This document shows positions 1 to 7,099 of a DNA stretch of 22,922 nucleotides, one piece after another. The stretch spans positions 1 to 22,922 of the forward strand of contig JBDUDX010000080.1 of assembly GCA_040002735.1 (NCBI GenBank), given 5' to 3'. How positions within the stretch are numbered: position 1 is the stretch's first letter; the number at the start of each line of letters is the position of its first letter. The position numbers and the translations under genes were made by a program. The DNA comes from JADGOV01 sp040002735 (GTDB lineage Bacteria; Actinomycetota; Actinomycetes; JADGOV01). The notes beneath the pieces are model-generated. The model was given only the letters and a program-made list of their open reading frames with translations. It was not told the DNA's origin and did not search any database.

Positions 1-710
1 CCCTTGAGGTTCGGGTACGCGGACAGCAGCCCGTGCAGCACGGTGAGTGAGGTGGCCGGGTCGTCGTTGCCGTAGACCGTGGAGACCAGCTTCATCTTCG
101 GGTACTTCGGCAGCTGCTGCTTCATGTAGCCGATCCAGGCGTTCTGGTTGGTCGCACTGGCCGCCGCGGACAGGATCGCGATCTCGCCAGTGCTGTTGAT
201 CTGCTTCGCCAGCAGGTCGACCTCGGAGGTGCCGATGGTCTTGGTGTCGGCCTGGTTGATGAACAGGTGGCTGGGGCTGCTGCCGCAGTTGATGTCGGAG
301 TCGAAGGAGACGATCTTGACGCCGGCCTTGGCCGCCTGATTCAGCGACGGGCACAGCGCGGACGGGTCGTTGCCGGCGATGACGATCGCGTCGGCGTGGG
401 CTTGGATGGCCGCCTGGATCGACGGAATCTGGGCCGCCGCCGTGTCCGCGGTGCCGCTGCTCACCACGACCTTGCCGCCGAGTTCGGTCAGCGCCTTCTT
501 GCCGCCGTTGTCGGCGAGCACCTCGTACGGGTTCTGGGTGTCCTTCGGGATGAAGTACACCGTCATACCCTTCTTGACCCCCGTGCTGGTGGGCGAGGAG
601 GTCGGGTTGGCGCTCTTGTTGTCCGATGATCCGCAGGCCGCCATCGTGGTGCCGACCAGTGCGAGCGCGGCCGCGACAGTGGCCTTGCGGCGGATGTTGG
701 GTGTCCTCAT
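1..710 (-). CDS. rhaS: Sugar (rhamnose-type) ABC transporter substrate-binding lipoprotein, C-terminus off the window
   Basis: Periplasmic-binding-protein-type lipoprotein that would capture sugar outside the membrane and hand it to the permeases encoded upstream. The first 236 codons are visible and the 3' end lies beyond base 1. The N-terminus has Arg/Lys, a hydrophobic stretch and a lipobox ending MAAC (Cys26), then a Ser/Thr/Pro linker. The mature part begins with VYFIPKDTQNPYE and continues with ADAIVIAGNDP, VKIVSFDSD and AASATNQNAW, the pattern of the rhamnose (RhaS) and autoinducer-2 (LsrB) binding proteins. The ATG at 708-710 is preceded by GGAAGG. It is the last gene of a four-gene leftward operon, 53 bp after the second permease. 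Family is confident; rhamnose rather than AI-2 or another sugar is inferred from overall similarity and is the uncertain part. Confidence 0.82.
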   Translation of the reverse strand, partial: MRTPNIRRKATVAAALALVGTTMAACGSSDNKSANPTSSPTSTGVKKGMTVYFIPKDTQNPYEVLADNGGKKALTELGGKVVVSSGTADTAAAQIPSIQAAIQAHADAIVIAGNDPSALCPSLNQAAKAGVKIVSFDSDINCGSSPSHLFINQADTKTIGTSEVDLLAKQINSTGEIAILSAAASATNQNAWIGYMKQQLPKYPKMKLVSTVYGNDDPATSLTVLHGLLSAYPNLK

Positions 711-763
711 GAGCTTCTGCCTTCCTGCAGGAGGGGTGGGATGTACGGCTGCGGTGAGTTGGC

Positions 764-1804
764 TCAGGTGCGGCGCCGGGTACGGGCCCGAATTCGGCGG
801 AGCGCCTCACCGGCGTTGGGGACGATCACGCTGACCAGCAGCAGTCCGCCGGTGATGATGTTCTGGACCTCGGCTTTGATCCCCATCTGGGTCAGGAGTT
901 GGAGCAGGCAGCCGAAGATTGTGACCGACAGCACGACGCCGATCACGGTGCCGCGGCCGCCGAAGATGGAGATGCCGCCGAAGAGCACGACGGCGACGAC
1001 GTTCAGTTCCAGGCCGGTACCGGCGTCGTAGCTCACCGAGGCGTTCTTCAGGGCGAACAGGATGCCGGCGAGCGCGCAGACCACCCCGGAGAGCACGTAC
1101 AGAAAGAACTTGACCCGGTTGACCCGGATGCCAGAGAACTGGGCCGCCTCGGGTTGCAGCCCGATCGCGACGAGTGAGCGTCCGAGCGGAGTGGCGTGCA
1201 GCACGATGCCGCAGATCACGGCGAACACCAGAAAGATCGCGGCCGAGTACCCGACCTCCGTGCCGGCGATCGGTACCACGCCGACGTTGGTCAGCGAGAC
1301 CGGGAACCCGGTGATGATCCGCGGCGCCAGCAGGATCTCGGCGATTCCGCGGAAGAGGGTCAGCGTGCCGATGGTGACCGCGATAGACGGCAGGCCCATC
1401 TTGGCGATCAGGAATCCGTTCAGTGCGCCGCCGAGGGCACCGATGACCAAGGCCGCCGCCATGGCCAGGTAGATGTTCCACCCGCCGTGGAAGAGGTACC
1501 CCATCATCGTTCCGGAGAGCCCGAGCATGGACGCGACGGACAGGTCGATCTCGCCGGTCATCACGATGAGGAGCAGCGGCAGGGCCATGATCGCGACCTC
1601 GCCGACGTTCACCCCGATGAAGAAGAGGTTGCCGCCGCTGAGGAAGGTCGAGGAGTGCACGCTGCCGAGCACCAGGACGACCACCAGCACGACCAGCAGC
1701 GCGCACTCCCAGCGCAGCAGCTCCTGCCAGACCGGCCGCTTGCCGGTGTCAGTGCCGTCATAGGCCCGGGGGCTCGGCGCGCGCAGGGTTGTGTCAGACG
1801 TCAC
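764..1804 (-). CDS. Sugar ABC transporter permease (RhaQ-like)
   Basis: Inner-membrane permease of the BPD_transp_2 (ribose/rhamnose/AI-2) family, 346 aa, usual length for the family. A soluble N-terminal tail of about 30 residues is followed by roughly nine to ten hydrophobic segments starting at LLVVLVVVLVLGSV. Family signatures visible are VMTGEIDLSVASMLGLSG and VVAVVLFGGISIFGGRGT, the conserved loop thought to contact the ATPase. The GTG start at 1804 overlaps the 3' end of the other permease gene by 11 bp (stop at 1794-1796), with GAGGGAG just upstream, so the two are translationally coupled. It would form a heterodimeric pore with that permease. Its sequence resembles RhaQ of rhizobial rhamnose transporters; the substrate is inferred, not shown. 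Confidence 0.88.
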   Translation of the reverse strand: MTSDTTLRAPSPRAYDGTDTGKRPVWQELLRWECALLVVLVVVLVLGSVHSSTFLSGGNLFFIGVNVGEVAIMALPLLLIVMTGEIDLSVASMLGLSGTMMGYLFHGGWNIYLAMAAALVIGALGGALNGFLIAKMGLPSIAVTIGTLTLFRGIAEILLAPRIITGFPVSLTNVGVVPIAGTEVGYSAAIFLVFAVICGIVLHATPLGRSLVAIGLQPEAAQFSGIRVNRVKFFLYVLSGVVCALAGILFALKNASVSYDAGTGLELNVVAVVLFGGISIFGGRGTVIGVVLSVTIFGCLLQLLTQMGIKAEVQNIITGGLLLVSVIVPNAGEALRRIRARTRRRT

Positions 1805-2831
1805 GGTGGGCTCCCTCGGCCGTCAGCAGGCTCCGGGCCACCCGCAGGCTGAGCCAGCGGTCGAAGGCGATGGCGACCAGCAGCAGGCTGCCGGCGATGG
1901 CCTGGTTCCAGAACGGCGAGATCTTGGTGGCCACCAGCGACTGGTTGATCGTGTTCAACAGCAGGGCACCGAGGGCCGCGCCCAGCACGGTACCGCTGCC
2001 ACCGAAGATTGCCACTCCGCCGACCACGACGGCCGAGACGACGGTGAGCTCGTACCCAACCCCGCCGGTGACGTCGATCTGGGCGTGCAGCGCGAGGAAC
2101 AGGGACCCGGCGAGCCCGGCAAGCGTCCCGCTGACCAGGAACGCGGTGAAGACCCGGCGCCCGGTCGGTATGCCGGCGAGTTCGGCCGCTTCGGGGTTGG
2201 AGCCGATGGCGTACAGGTCACGGCTGGAGCGGAAGGACCGCATGGCGTACCCGACGACGGCAACGACCGCGGCAACGATGATCACAAGCCAAGGGAGGCC
2301 GAGAAAGGTCTTATACCCGACCGAGACGAACGCCTTGGGGATGAACTCCGGGTCGATGGTGTGCGCGTTGACGATCACGCCGTCGATGCCGCGGATGATG
2401 TAAAGCATCGCCAGCGTGACCACCAGGCTCGGTACCCGGGTCACCGTGGTGATCAGGCCGTTCACCGCACCGACCACAGCGCCGATGAGAATGCCGAGCA
2501 CGAATCCGGCCAGCACCGGCGTGCCGGGGTGGTGCTTGAACGTCGTACCGACGATGTACGCCGACAGGCCGACCACCGACCCGACCGACAGGTCGACGTT
2601 CCGGGTGATGATCACCAGCGTCTCGCCGACCCCGAGCAGGGCGATCAGCGCGGCGCCGCTGAGCAGCTGTTGCACGCTGCTGGCGTTGGCGAAGTGGTGG
2701 TTCTTCAGGGTGGTGATCGCGAAGGCCACGAGGATGACGATGCCGATGCCGAGTTCCCGAACTCGCAGCAGCGCTCCCGCCCGGGCGAACCGGTCACTCG
2801 GCGGCGCCGGGGCGGTGACCTCCGTGGTCAC
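1794..2831 (-). CDS. Sugar ABC transporter permease (RhaP-like)
   Basis: Second membrane subunit of the same importer, 345 aa, BPD_transp_2 family. Multiple hydrophobic helices are visible, with the family signatures ITRNVDLSVGSVVGLSAY and VVVGGVAIFGGSGT. The open frame extends upstream inside the ATPase gene, but the start is best placed at the GTG at 2829-2831, which overlaps the ATPase stop as GTGA (4 bp), the classic coupled arrangement. The resulting N-terminus (a short soluble tail, then helix 1) fits the family. It resembles RhaP. Together with the following permease it makes the translocation pore for the binding protein encoded at the left edge. Confidence 0.88.
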   Translation of the reverse strand: MTTEVTAPAPPSDRFARAGALLRVRELGIGIVILVAFAITTLKNHHFANASSVQQLLSGAALIALLGVGETLVIITRNVDLSVGSVVGLSAYIVGTTFKHHPGTPVLAGFVLGILIGAVVGAVNGLITTVTRVPSLVVTLAMLYIIRGIDGVIVNAHTIDPEFIPKAFVSVGYKTFLGLPWLVIIVAAVVAVVGYAMRSFRSSRDLYAIGSNPEAAELAGIPTGRRVFTAFLVSGTLAGLAGSLFLALHAQIDVTGGVGYELTVVSAVVVGGVAIFGGSGTVLGAALGALLLNTINQSLVATKISPFWNQAIAGSLLLVAIAFDRWLSLRVARSLLTAEGAHRDV

Positions 2832-4405
2832 GCGGCCGCCCCCGTGAGCTGGCCGGTGGCCGCTCTCATGACGGTGTCCTCGTCGGCCTCGGCCCGGGTC
2901 AGCTCGGCGGTCAGCCGCCCCTCGTGCAACACGAGCACCCGGTCGGCCATGCCGAGCACTTCCGGTAGCTCGGAGGAGATCATCAAGATAGCCATGCCTT
3001 CGGCCACCAGGTTGTCGAGGATGCGGTGCACTTCGGCCTTCGTGCCGACGTCGATACCGCGGGTCGGCTCGTCGATGATCAGTAAGGAGGGGCGGCGGGC
3101 CAGCCACTTGCCGAGGACGACTTTCTGCTGGTTGCCACCGGACAGGGTCGACACCGGGTTGCGGATCCGACCGAACTTCAACTGCAGCTGCTCCGCCCAA
3201 CTCAGGGCCAGGTCTCTTTCACTGGAGCGACGGATCAGGCCGAAGCGGCGGAGCCGTCCCAGCGAGGCGAGCGCCATGTTGGAGTCGATGCCGAGCTCCA
3301 TCACCAGCCCCTGTTGGCGTCGATCCTCCGGGACCAGCGCGACGCCGGCGGCCATCGCTGCCAGCGGCGCGCCGTTCGGCAACTCCTCGCCGTTGACCCT
3401 TACGGTGCCGGAGCTGCGCTTGTCGATCCCAAAGATCGCTCGGGCCACCTCGCTGCGGCCGGCCCCGACCAGACCGGCCAGGGCGACGATCTCACCCCGC
3501 CGGACGGTGAGGCTGATATCGCAGAAGACCCCTTCGCGGTTGAGGTTCTCCACGTCGAGCACGATGTCCCCGGGTGCGGTCTCGGTCTTGGGGAACAGGC
3601 TCGCGAGGTCGCGGCCGACCATCGAGCGGATGATGTCGTCGACGGTCACCTCCGTCACGAGCGCGGTCTGAACCAAGCGTCCGTCGCGCATGATGGTGAC
3701 CCGTTGGCAGCTGGCGAAGACCTCTTCCAGCCGGTGGGAGATGAACAGCACTGCGGCGCCTTGCGCGCGCAGCGTCCGCATCACCTCGAAGAGCCGCTCA
3801 ACCTCGACGCTGGTCAGCGCGGCCGTGGGTTCGTCCATCACCAGCACGTTGGCGTCCAGCGAGAGCGCCTTGGCGATCTCTACGATCTGCTGGTCGGCGA
3901 CCGACAGTCCGCGCGCCTGCCGGTCCGGGTCGAGCGCCACTCCGAGCCGACTGAACACCGCGGCGGCTTCCCGGTTCATCGCCCGCCGGTCGATGGCGCG
4001 CCGCCGACCGAGTGGCTGGCGGCCCATGAAGATGTTCTCCGCGACGGTGAGGTCCGGAAACAGCGTCGGCTCCTGATAGATGATCGAGATGCCAGCCGCG
4101 CGGGAAGCCGCCGGACCGTTGAACTGCATGGCCGTACCCCGTACGAGCAGTTCGCCGCTGTCCCGTTGGTGCACGCCGGCGAGGATCTTGACCAGCGTCG
4201 ACTTGCCGGCCCCGTTTTCACCCACCAGGGCATGCGCCTCGCCGGGAAACAGCGTTACCGACCCGTCGTCGAGGGCGTGCACCGCGCCGAATCGCTTCGT
4301 CGCCTTGGTCAGGACCAGCAACGGTTCCGCGGACGGTGTCGCGGGGCTTCCGGCGCCGACTGGCTCGAGTGGCGCCGGAGAACCCGGCGATGCGTCGTCG
4401 GTCAC
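2828..4405 (-). CDS. Sugar ABC transporter ATP-binding protein, two fused ATPase domains
   Basis: Cytoplasmic ATPase of a CUT2-type sugar importer (RbsA/MglA/RhaT class), 525 aa. The first domain carries Walker A GENGAGKST (about residues 62-70) and Walker B VLVMDEPTAAL. The second carries the degenerate Walker A GLVGAGRSE normal for this class, signature LSGGNQQKV and Walker B LLIIDEPTRGID. Start choice: the frame opens at a GTG at 4462, but that codon lies upstream of the -10 and the operator. The GTG at 4403-4405 follows AAGGGG by 7 nt and gives a short N-terminal tail, so I use it. First gene of the importer operon, directly downstream of the LacI-type operator; its stop overlaps the next permease by 4 bp. 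Confidence 0.9.
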   Translation of the reverse strand: MTDDASPGSPAPLEPVGAGSPATPSAEPLLVLTKATKRFGAVHALDDGSVTLFPGEAHALVGENGAGKSTLVKILAGVHQRDSGELLVRGTAMQFNGPAASRAAGISIIYQEPTLFPDLTVAENIFMGRQPLGRRRAIDRRAMNREAAAVFSRLGVALDPDRQARGLSVADQQIVEIAKALSLDANVLVMDEPTAALTSVEVERLFEVMRTLRAQGAAVLFISHRLEEVFASCQRVTIMRDGRLVQTALVTEVTVDDIIRSMVGRDLASLFPKTETAPGDIVLDVENLNREGVFCDISLTVRRGEIVALAGLVGAGRSEVARAIFGIDKRSSGTVRVNGEELPNGAPLAAMAAGVALVPEDRRQQGLVMELGIDSNMALASLGRLRRFGLIRRSSERDLALSWAEQLQLKFGRIRNPVSTLSGGNQQKVVLGKWLARRPSLLIIDEPTRGIDVGTKAEVHRILDNLVAEGMAILMISSELPEVLGMADRVLVLHEGRLTAELTRAEADEDTVMRAATGQLTGAAA

Positions 4406-4425
4406 CAGCCGCCCCTTCGATGCCG

Positions 4426-4437
4426 TGAAACCTTTCA
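4426..4437. promoter_or_regulatory. LacI-type operator upstream of the sugar importer
   Basis: TGAAACCTTTCA is an inverted repeat with perfect 5-bp arms (TGAAA / TTTCA) around two bases, matching the common LacI/GalR-family operator form TGAAA-N2-TTTCA. It lies between the predicted importer promoter and the ATPase start, where a bound repressor would block transcription. The divergent lacI-type gene is the obvious source of the binding protein (inference). Confidence 0.65.
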
Positions 4438-4450
4438 GCAATTGCCGGGG

Positions 4451-4479
4451 ACGGTAGTCCACGGCGGGGGTGGAGTCAA
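4451..4479 (-). promoter_or_regulatory. Predicted sigma-70-type promoter of the sugar importer operon
   Basis: Read leftward, TTGACT (4474-4479) is followed by 17 bp and then TACCGT (4451-4456), a close match to -35 TTGACA and -10 TAnnnT. The start of transcription would be near 4444, putting the operator at about +7 to +18. This also excludes the upstream GTG at 4462 as the ATPase start. Confidence 0.6.
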
Positions 4480-4559
4480 TGGATCAGTCCCTCGCGTTGC
4501 GGCTTTGTTACGTTGGGCCGACGAGTGCCGCGGGACTGCGGACCGCTCTCCGCCCTTGT

Positions 4560-4571
4560 TGATACGGTTCA
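4560..4571. promoter_or_regulatory. Possible second LacI-type operator, for autoregulation
   Basis: TGATACGGTTCA matches TGAAACGTTTCA at 10 of 12 positions and lies 25 bp before the chosen lacI start. Its outer arms (TGA / TCA) are symmetric but the inner positions are not. It contains TACGGT, a possible -10 for the regulator gene. Weak on its own; the context makes it plausible. Confidence 0.3.
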
Positions 4572-4596
4572 CGCATTCGGTGTCCGTGGAGGCGGC

Positions 4597-5610
4597 GTGA
4601 CCGGTTCGGTAAGCGTCCGACATGTCGCCCAGCGGGCCGGGGTGTCGCTCGGAACCGTGTCCAACGTGCTGAACCGGCCGGAACGCGTCGGCGAAGCCAC
4701 CCGGGCGAAGGTGGTACAGGCGATCGCAGATCTCGGCTTCGTCCGCAATGAGGCGGCCCGGCAATTGCGAGCCGGACGCAACCGAACGATCGGTTTGCTC
4801 GTCTTGGACGTCGCCAACCCGTTCTTCACCGACATCGCGGCCGGCGTCGAGGCCGCCGCCACTGCGGCCGGGCTGTCAGTGATCTTGTGTAACAGCGGGG
4901 ATGACGTCAAGCGGGAGGAGCACTACCTCAGCCTGCTGCAGGAGCAGCGCGCATACGGCATCCTGATCACCCCGGTGACTCGCCGGACGGCGAGGATCGC
5001 GGAGATCCGCCGGCACGGTGTGCCGGTCGTACTCGTCGACCGTGGTTCGACCCGGCAGCAGTGCTCGGTATCGGTGGATGACGTGGTCGGCGGAGAACTC
5101 GCTGCGGCGCACTTGATCACCCAAGGGCACCGGCGGATTCTGTTCGTGGGGGGTCCCCGGAGTATCAACCAGGTCACCGACCGCCTCACCGGTGCCCGTA
5201 AGGCAGCTCATGCGGCGGGGCTCCCCGAGGACACCATCGCGGTGCTGGAGACCACCGGCCTCAACGTGGCTTCCGGACGCAGGGCCGGCGAGGTAATCGT
5301 CGCCACGCCGGCCGCCCGACGGCCGACAGCAGCTTTCTGCGCCAACGACCTGCTCGCCCTCGGACTGTTGCAGGAAATGACCCGACGGCGCCTCGCCGTG
5401 CCCGGCAACCTGGCCATCGTCGGCTACGACGACATCGACTTCGCGGCGGCTGCCGCGGTGCCGTTGACATCAATTCGCCAGCCACGCTCCCAGCTGGGAC
5501 AGGCCGCCGCCGAGTTGCTGATCGAGGAGGTCGAATCCCCCACGGCGCATCGGCACCGGCAGGTTGTCTTCGAACCGGAGTTGGTTGTCCGAGAGTCGAC
5601 ATCCAGCTAG
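4597..5610 (+). CDS. LacI-family transcriptional regulator
   Basis: DNA-binding repressor with a sugar-sensing domain, 337 aa from the chosen start. Residues about 5-30 form the helix-turn-helix (SVRHVAQRAGVSLGTVSNVL), followed by the hinge helix region EAARQLRAGR and a periplasmic-binding-like effector domain (IGLLVLDVANPFFTDI, VVLVDRG, IVGYDDIDFA, LTSIRQP). The frame opens earlier at 4513, but the GTG at 4597 has GGAGG four bases upstream and puts the HTH at the expected N-terminal position; the earlier start would also enclose the possible operator at 4560. It diverges from the sugar importer operon, whose promoter region holds a matching operator, so it is probably the local repressor, relieved by the transported sugar or a product of it (inference). 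Confidence 0.9.
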   Translation: MTGSVSVRHVAQRAGVSLGTVSNVLNRPERVGEATRAKVVQAIADLGFVRNEAARQLRAGRNRTIGLLVLDVANPFFTDIAAGVEAAATAAGLSVILCNSGDDVKREEHYLSLLQEQRAYGILITPVTRRTARIAEIRRHGVPVVLVDRGSTRQQCSVSVDDVVGGELAAAHLITQGHRRILFVGGPRSINQVTDRLTGARKAAHAAGLPEDTIAVLETTGLNVASGRRAGEVIVATPAARRPTAAFCANDLLALGLLQEMTRRRLAVPGNLAIVGYDDIDFAAAAAVPLTSIRQPRSQLGQAAAELLIEEVESPTAHRHRQVVFEPELVVRESTSS

Positions 5611-5813
5611 ATCGGCCCAGTTCCCGGCAGGACCCTGATCGCAGCGGACCAGTCGACCGAGATCGGCGAGGACGACAAGCGGTACGAGCGCGGCGTCTGC
5701 GCTGAAGAACCCTCCAGTACGGCGATCCACTTCCGGAGTGAATTCCCCGGAACGACACCCGGTGGCTACCGCCGCGTTCCCTGGTAGCTGCCGAGGCTGG
5801 GGAGGCTCCAGGC
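5611..5813. other. Intergenic stretch with no recognised gene
   Basis: About 200 bp between the LacI gene and the small Cys-rich ORF. Frames open on both strands but none has a recognisable product or a start with a convincing ribosome-binding site. No clear terminator hairpin is seen after the LacI stop. Confidence 0.4.
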
Positions 5814-6005
5814 ATGACACAGCAATGCGCACGGTGCGGTTGTGAAAGGGCGGTACACGAGCACTACCGCCGCGGATCCGATTGCGGGAGATGCCGGCAG
5901 GCGGTCTGTCCCCAATTCACCCGCCGACGTTGGTGGCAGCAGCCGGTAACCACTCCGATCCCGGCGGCGGCAGGAACCCGGGCTACCGCCGGCGTGGCCG
6001 CCTAG
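5814..6005 (+). CDS. Small Cys/His-rich protein, probable zinc-binding
   Basis: 63-aa ORF starting at ATG with GGGGAGG 8 bp upstream. The N-terminal half has the spacing CARCGC ... HEHY ... GSDCGRC ... VCPQF: two Cys pairs with His residues between them, as in small zinc-ribbon-like actinobacterial proteins of unknown function. The C-terminal third is Ala/Thr/Pro-rich and looks unstructured. It stands alone between an intact regulator and a row of pseudogenes. The metal-binding role is an inference from Cys spacing. The tail might be altered sequence, since neighbouring genes are decayed. Confidence 0.55.
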   Translation: MTQQCARCGCERAVHEHYRRGSDCGRCRQAVCPQFTRRRWWQQPVTTPIPAAAGTRATAGVAA

Positions 6006-6068
6006 CGGCAGAGTCGGCTCGTCACCGACGGGCGCGCTCAGTCGCGCGGCCACCTCGGCTACCTCGAC

Positions 6069-6465
6069 CAAAGAACGTACGCGCCACGTCCGGGTCGGGG
6101 GAGCGTCAGTCTTCCCACGTCAGTCCGCACGGCTCGTTCACCAAGCCGGCGATGTGCATTCCGGCCTGCCAGACGCCAAAGACGGCGCCGGTCGGATCGG
6201 TAGCGATGAACATCCGCCCCAAGGCCCGACGTCCCCCGGCGGCAGCAGGATCGCGCCGCCATGCTCCGCGACCGCGGCGGCAGTCTCGTCCGCGTCGGCC
6301 GCACCCCGGAATTCGGCAACGGCATATCCCCTACTCAGCCTCGGTGTCCTGGTAGGACCAGCCGAGTACTGCGGCATGAGACGCCTCGGCGCCGTCAACG
6401 TCGGGAACGGTCAGTTCCACTCAGCGGGGCACACCGGCGGCCAGGGCGAAGTGCGAATGCTCATG
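6069..6465 (-). pseudogene. Degraded two-domain VOC (glyoxalase/bleomycin-resistance-like) protein
   Basis: Pieces of one vicinal-oxygen-chelate protein are readable in order but in different frames: VELTVPDVDGAEA and AAVLGWSYQDTEAE; GYAVAEFRG joined to ADADETAAAVAEHGG; AILLPPGDVGPWG; then MFIATDPTGAVFGVWQAG, LVNEPCGLTWED and RSPDPDVARTFFG. This is the end-to-end order of domain 1 and the beginning of domain 2 in family members of about 260 aa. Lesions: TGA at 6421-6423 where a Trp codon (W-VELTVPD) is expected, TAG at 6331-6333 with missing bases, loss of about 25 residues after AEFRG, a frameshift near 6211-6220, TGA at 6106-6108, and no second-domain remainder. No usable ORF is left. The family is clear; the original function is not. 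Confidence 0.65.
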
Positions 6466-6667
6466 CCCGTATTGCACCGTTCACCAGGTTCGTTGTCAGG
6501 CCCGACGGCGACAACAGCAAACTCCTCCGCTGGACATGTATCAACGGCGTCTCCCGCGCCTCGGGTCAGTACTTCCACGGATGCTGCCATCCGTGCCACG
6601 CAGGATAAGTGGCTCACCAGCCACTATCCGTAGTTTCTCGGGAGCGTGTCGTGCGTGTAATGCGGGT
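6466..6667. other. Intergenic stretch with no recognised gene
   Basis: Roughly 200 bp between the divergent VOC remnant and the membrane-protein remnant. Several short frames are open on both strands; I recognise none. It may hold the degraded N-terminus and promoter of the VOC gene: in the VOC frame the codons upstream of the nonsense codon read HEHSHFALAAGVPR. Confidence 0.3.
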
Positions 6668-7090
6668 ATGAACCAAGTACGGCTGGCCGGCATACTCAGC
6701 GCTCAGCCGGCAGGTGAAGGTCGGCTCGGCATCGGGCGACCGCTTGTTCTCCTTGCTTTGATCCTCGTGCTGGCCGGCTCGACATGATCGGAGCGCTGCT
6801 GGCCAAGGAGTACGCCGACCAACACCGGCCACCCATATTTCTGCTCGGGGCCCTGACGTTTCTGGCGCTGTTCGCTGTGTACGCCTATGCCCTCAAGCTG
6901 GCCCAAGCTCTCGATCGTGACGATGGGCTGGATCGTGCTGCTGCAGGTCGGCCTGCTCGCCGTTGACTACCGCCGCGCCGCAGTGAGCCTCAACCGGGGT
7001 CAGTGGGCTGCGGTGGCCGTCATCCTCGTGTTGCAGTGCTACCTGGTCCTCTCCACCGGTTCCCGGGCGGCGCGGGACGCCGAAAGCGCC
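6668..7090 (+). pseudogene. Frameshifted four-helix membrane protein, SMR/EamA-like
   Basis: Reading across three frame segments gives a small four-helix membrane protein: PLVLLALILVLAGST (6668 frame), then MIGALLAKEY and IFLLGALTFLALFAVYAYALK (ATG at 6784), then LSIVTMGWIVLLQVGLLAVDY and RGQWAAVAVILVLQCYLVLS. Size and helix spacing match the small multidrug resistance / EamA fold, and the QW-AVAVIL pattern of the last helix is typical. The first frame stops at TGA 6785-6787, overlapping the ATG at 6784 as ATGA. The second join needs removal of one base near 6901-6907 (CCCAAGC read as CCCAGC gives LAQLSIVTMGW). It then runs in frame into the decarboxylase. No clear ribosome-binding site precedes the ATG at 6668. 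The SMR Glu of helix 1 is not seen, so transport function is doubtful even for the ancestor. Confidence 0.55.
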
Positions 7091-7099
7091 CCGGTACTG

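Noticed and set aside
723..732. TCCTGCAGGA palindrome before the binding-protein gene
   Set aside because: Only 10 bp with no loop; too short to call a regulatory hairpin or operator.
2832..3200. N-terminal extension of the RhaP-like permease
   Set aside because: Lies wholly within the ATPase gene in another frame; the GTGA overlap at 2828-2831 is the natural start.
1791..3671. A 626-codon open frame on the plus strand through the importer genes
   Set aside because: Arg/Asp/Gly-rich shadow of the minus-strand permease and ATPase genes; no domain and no start signal.
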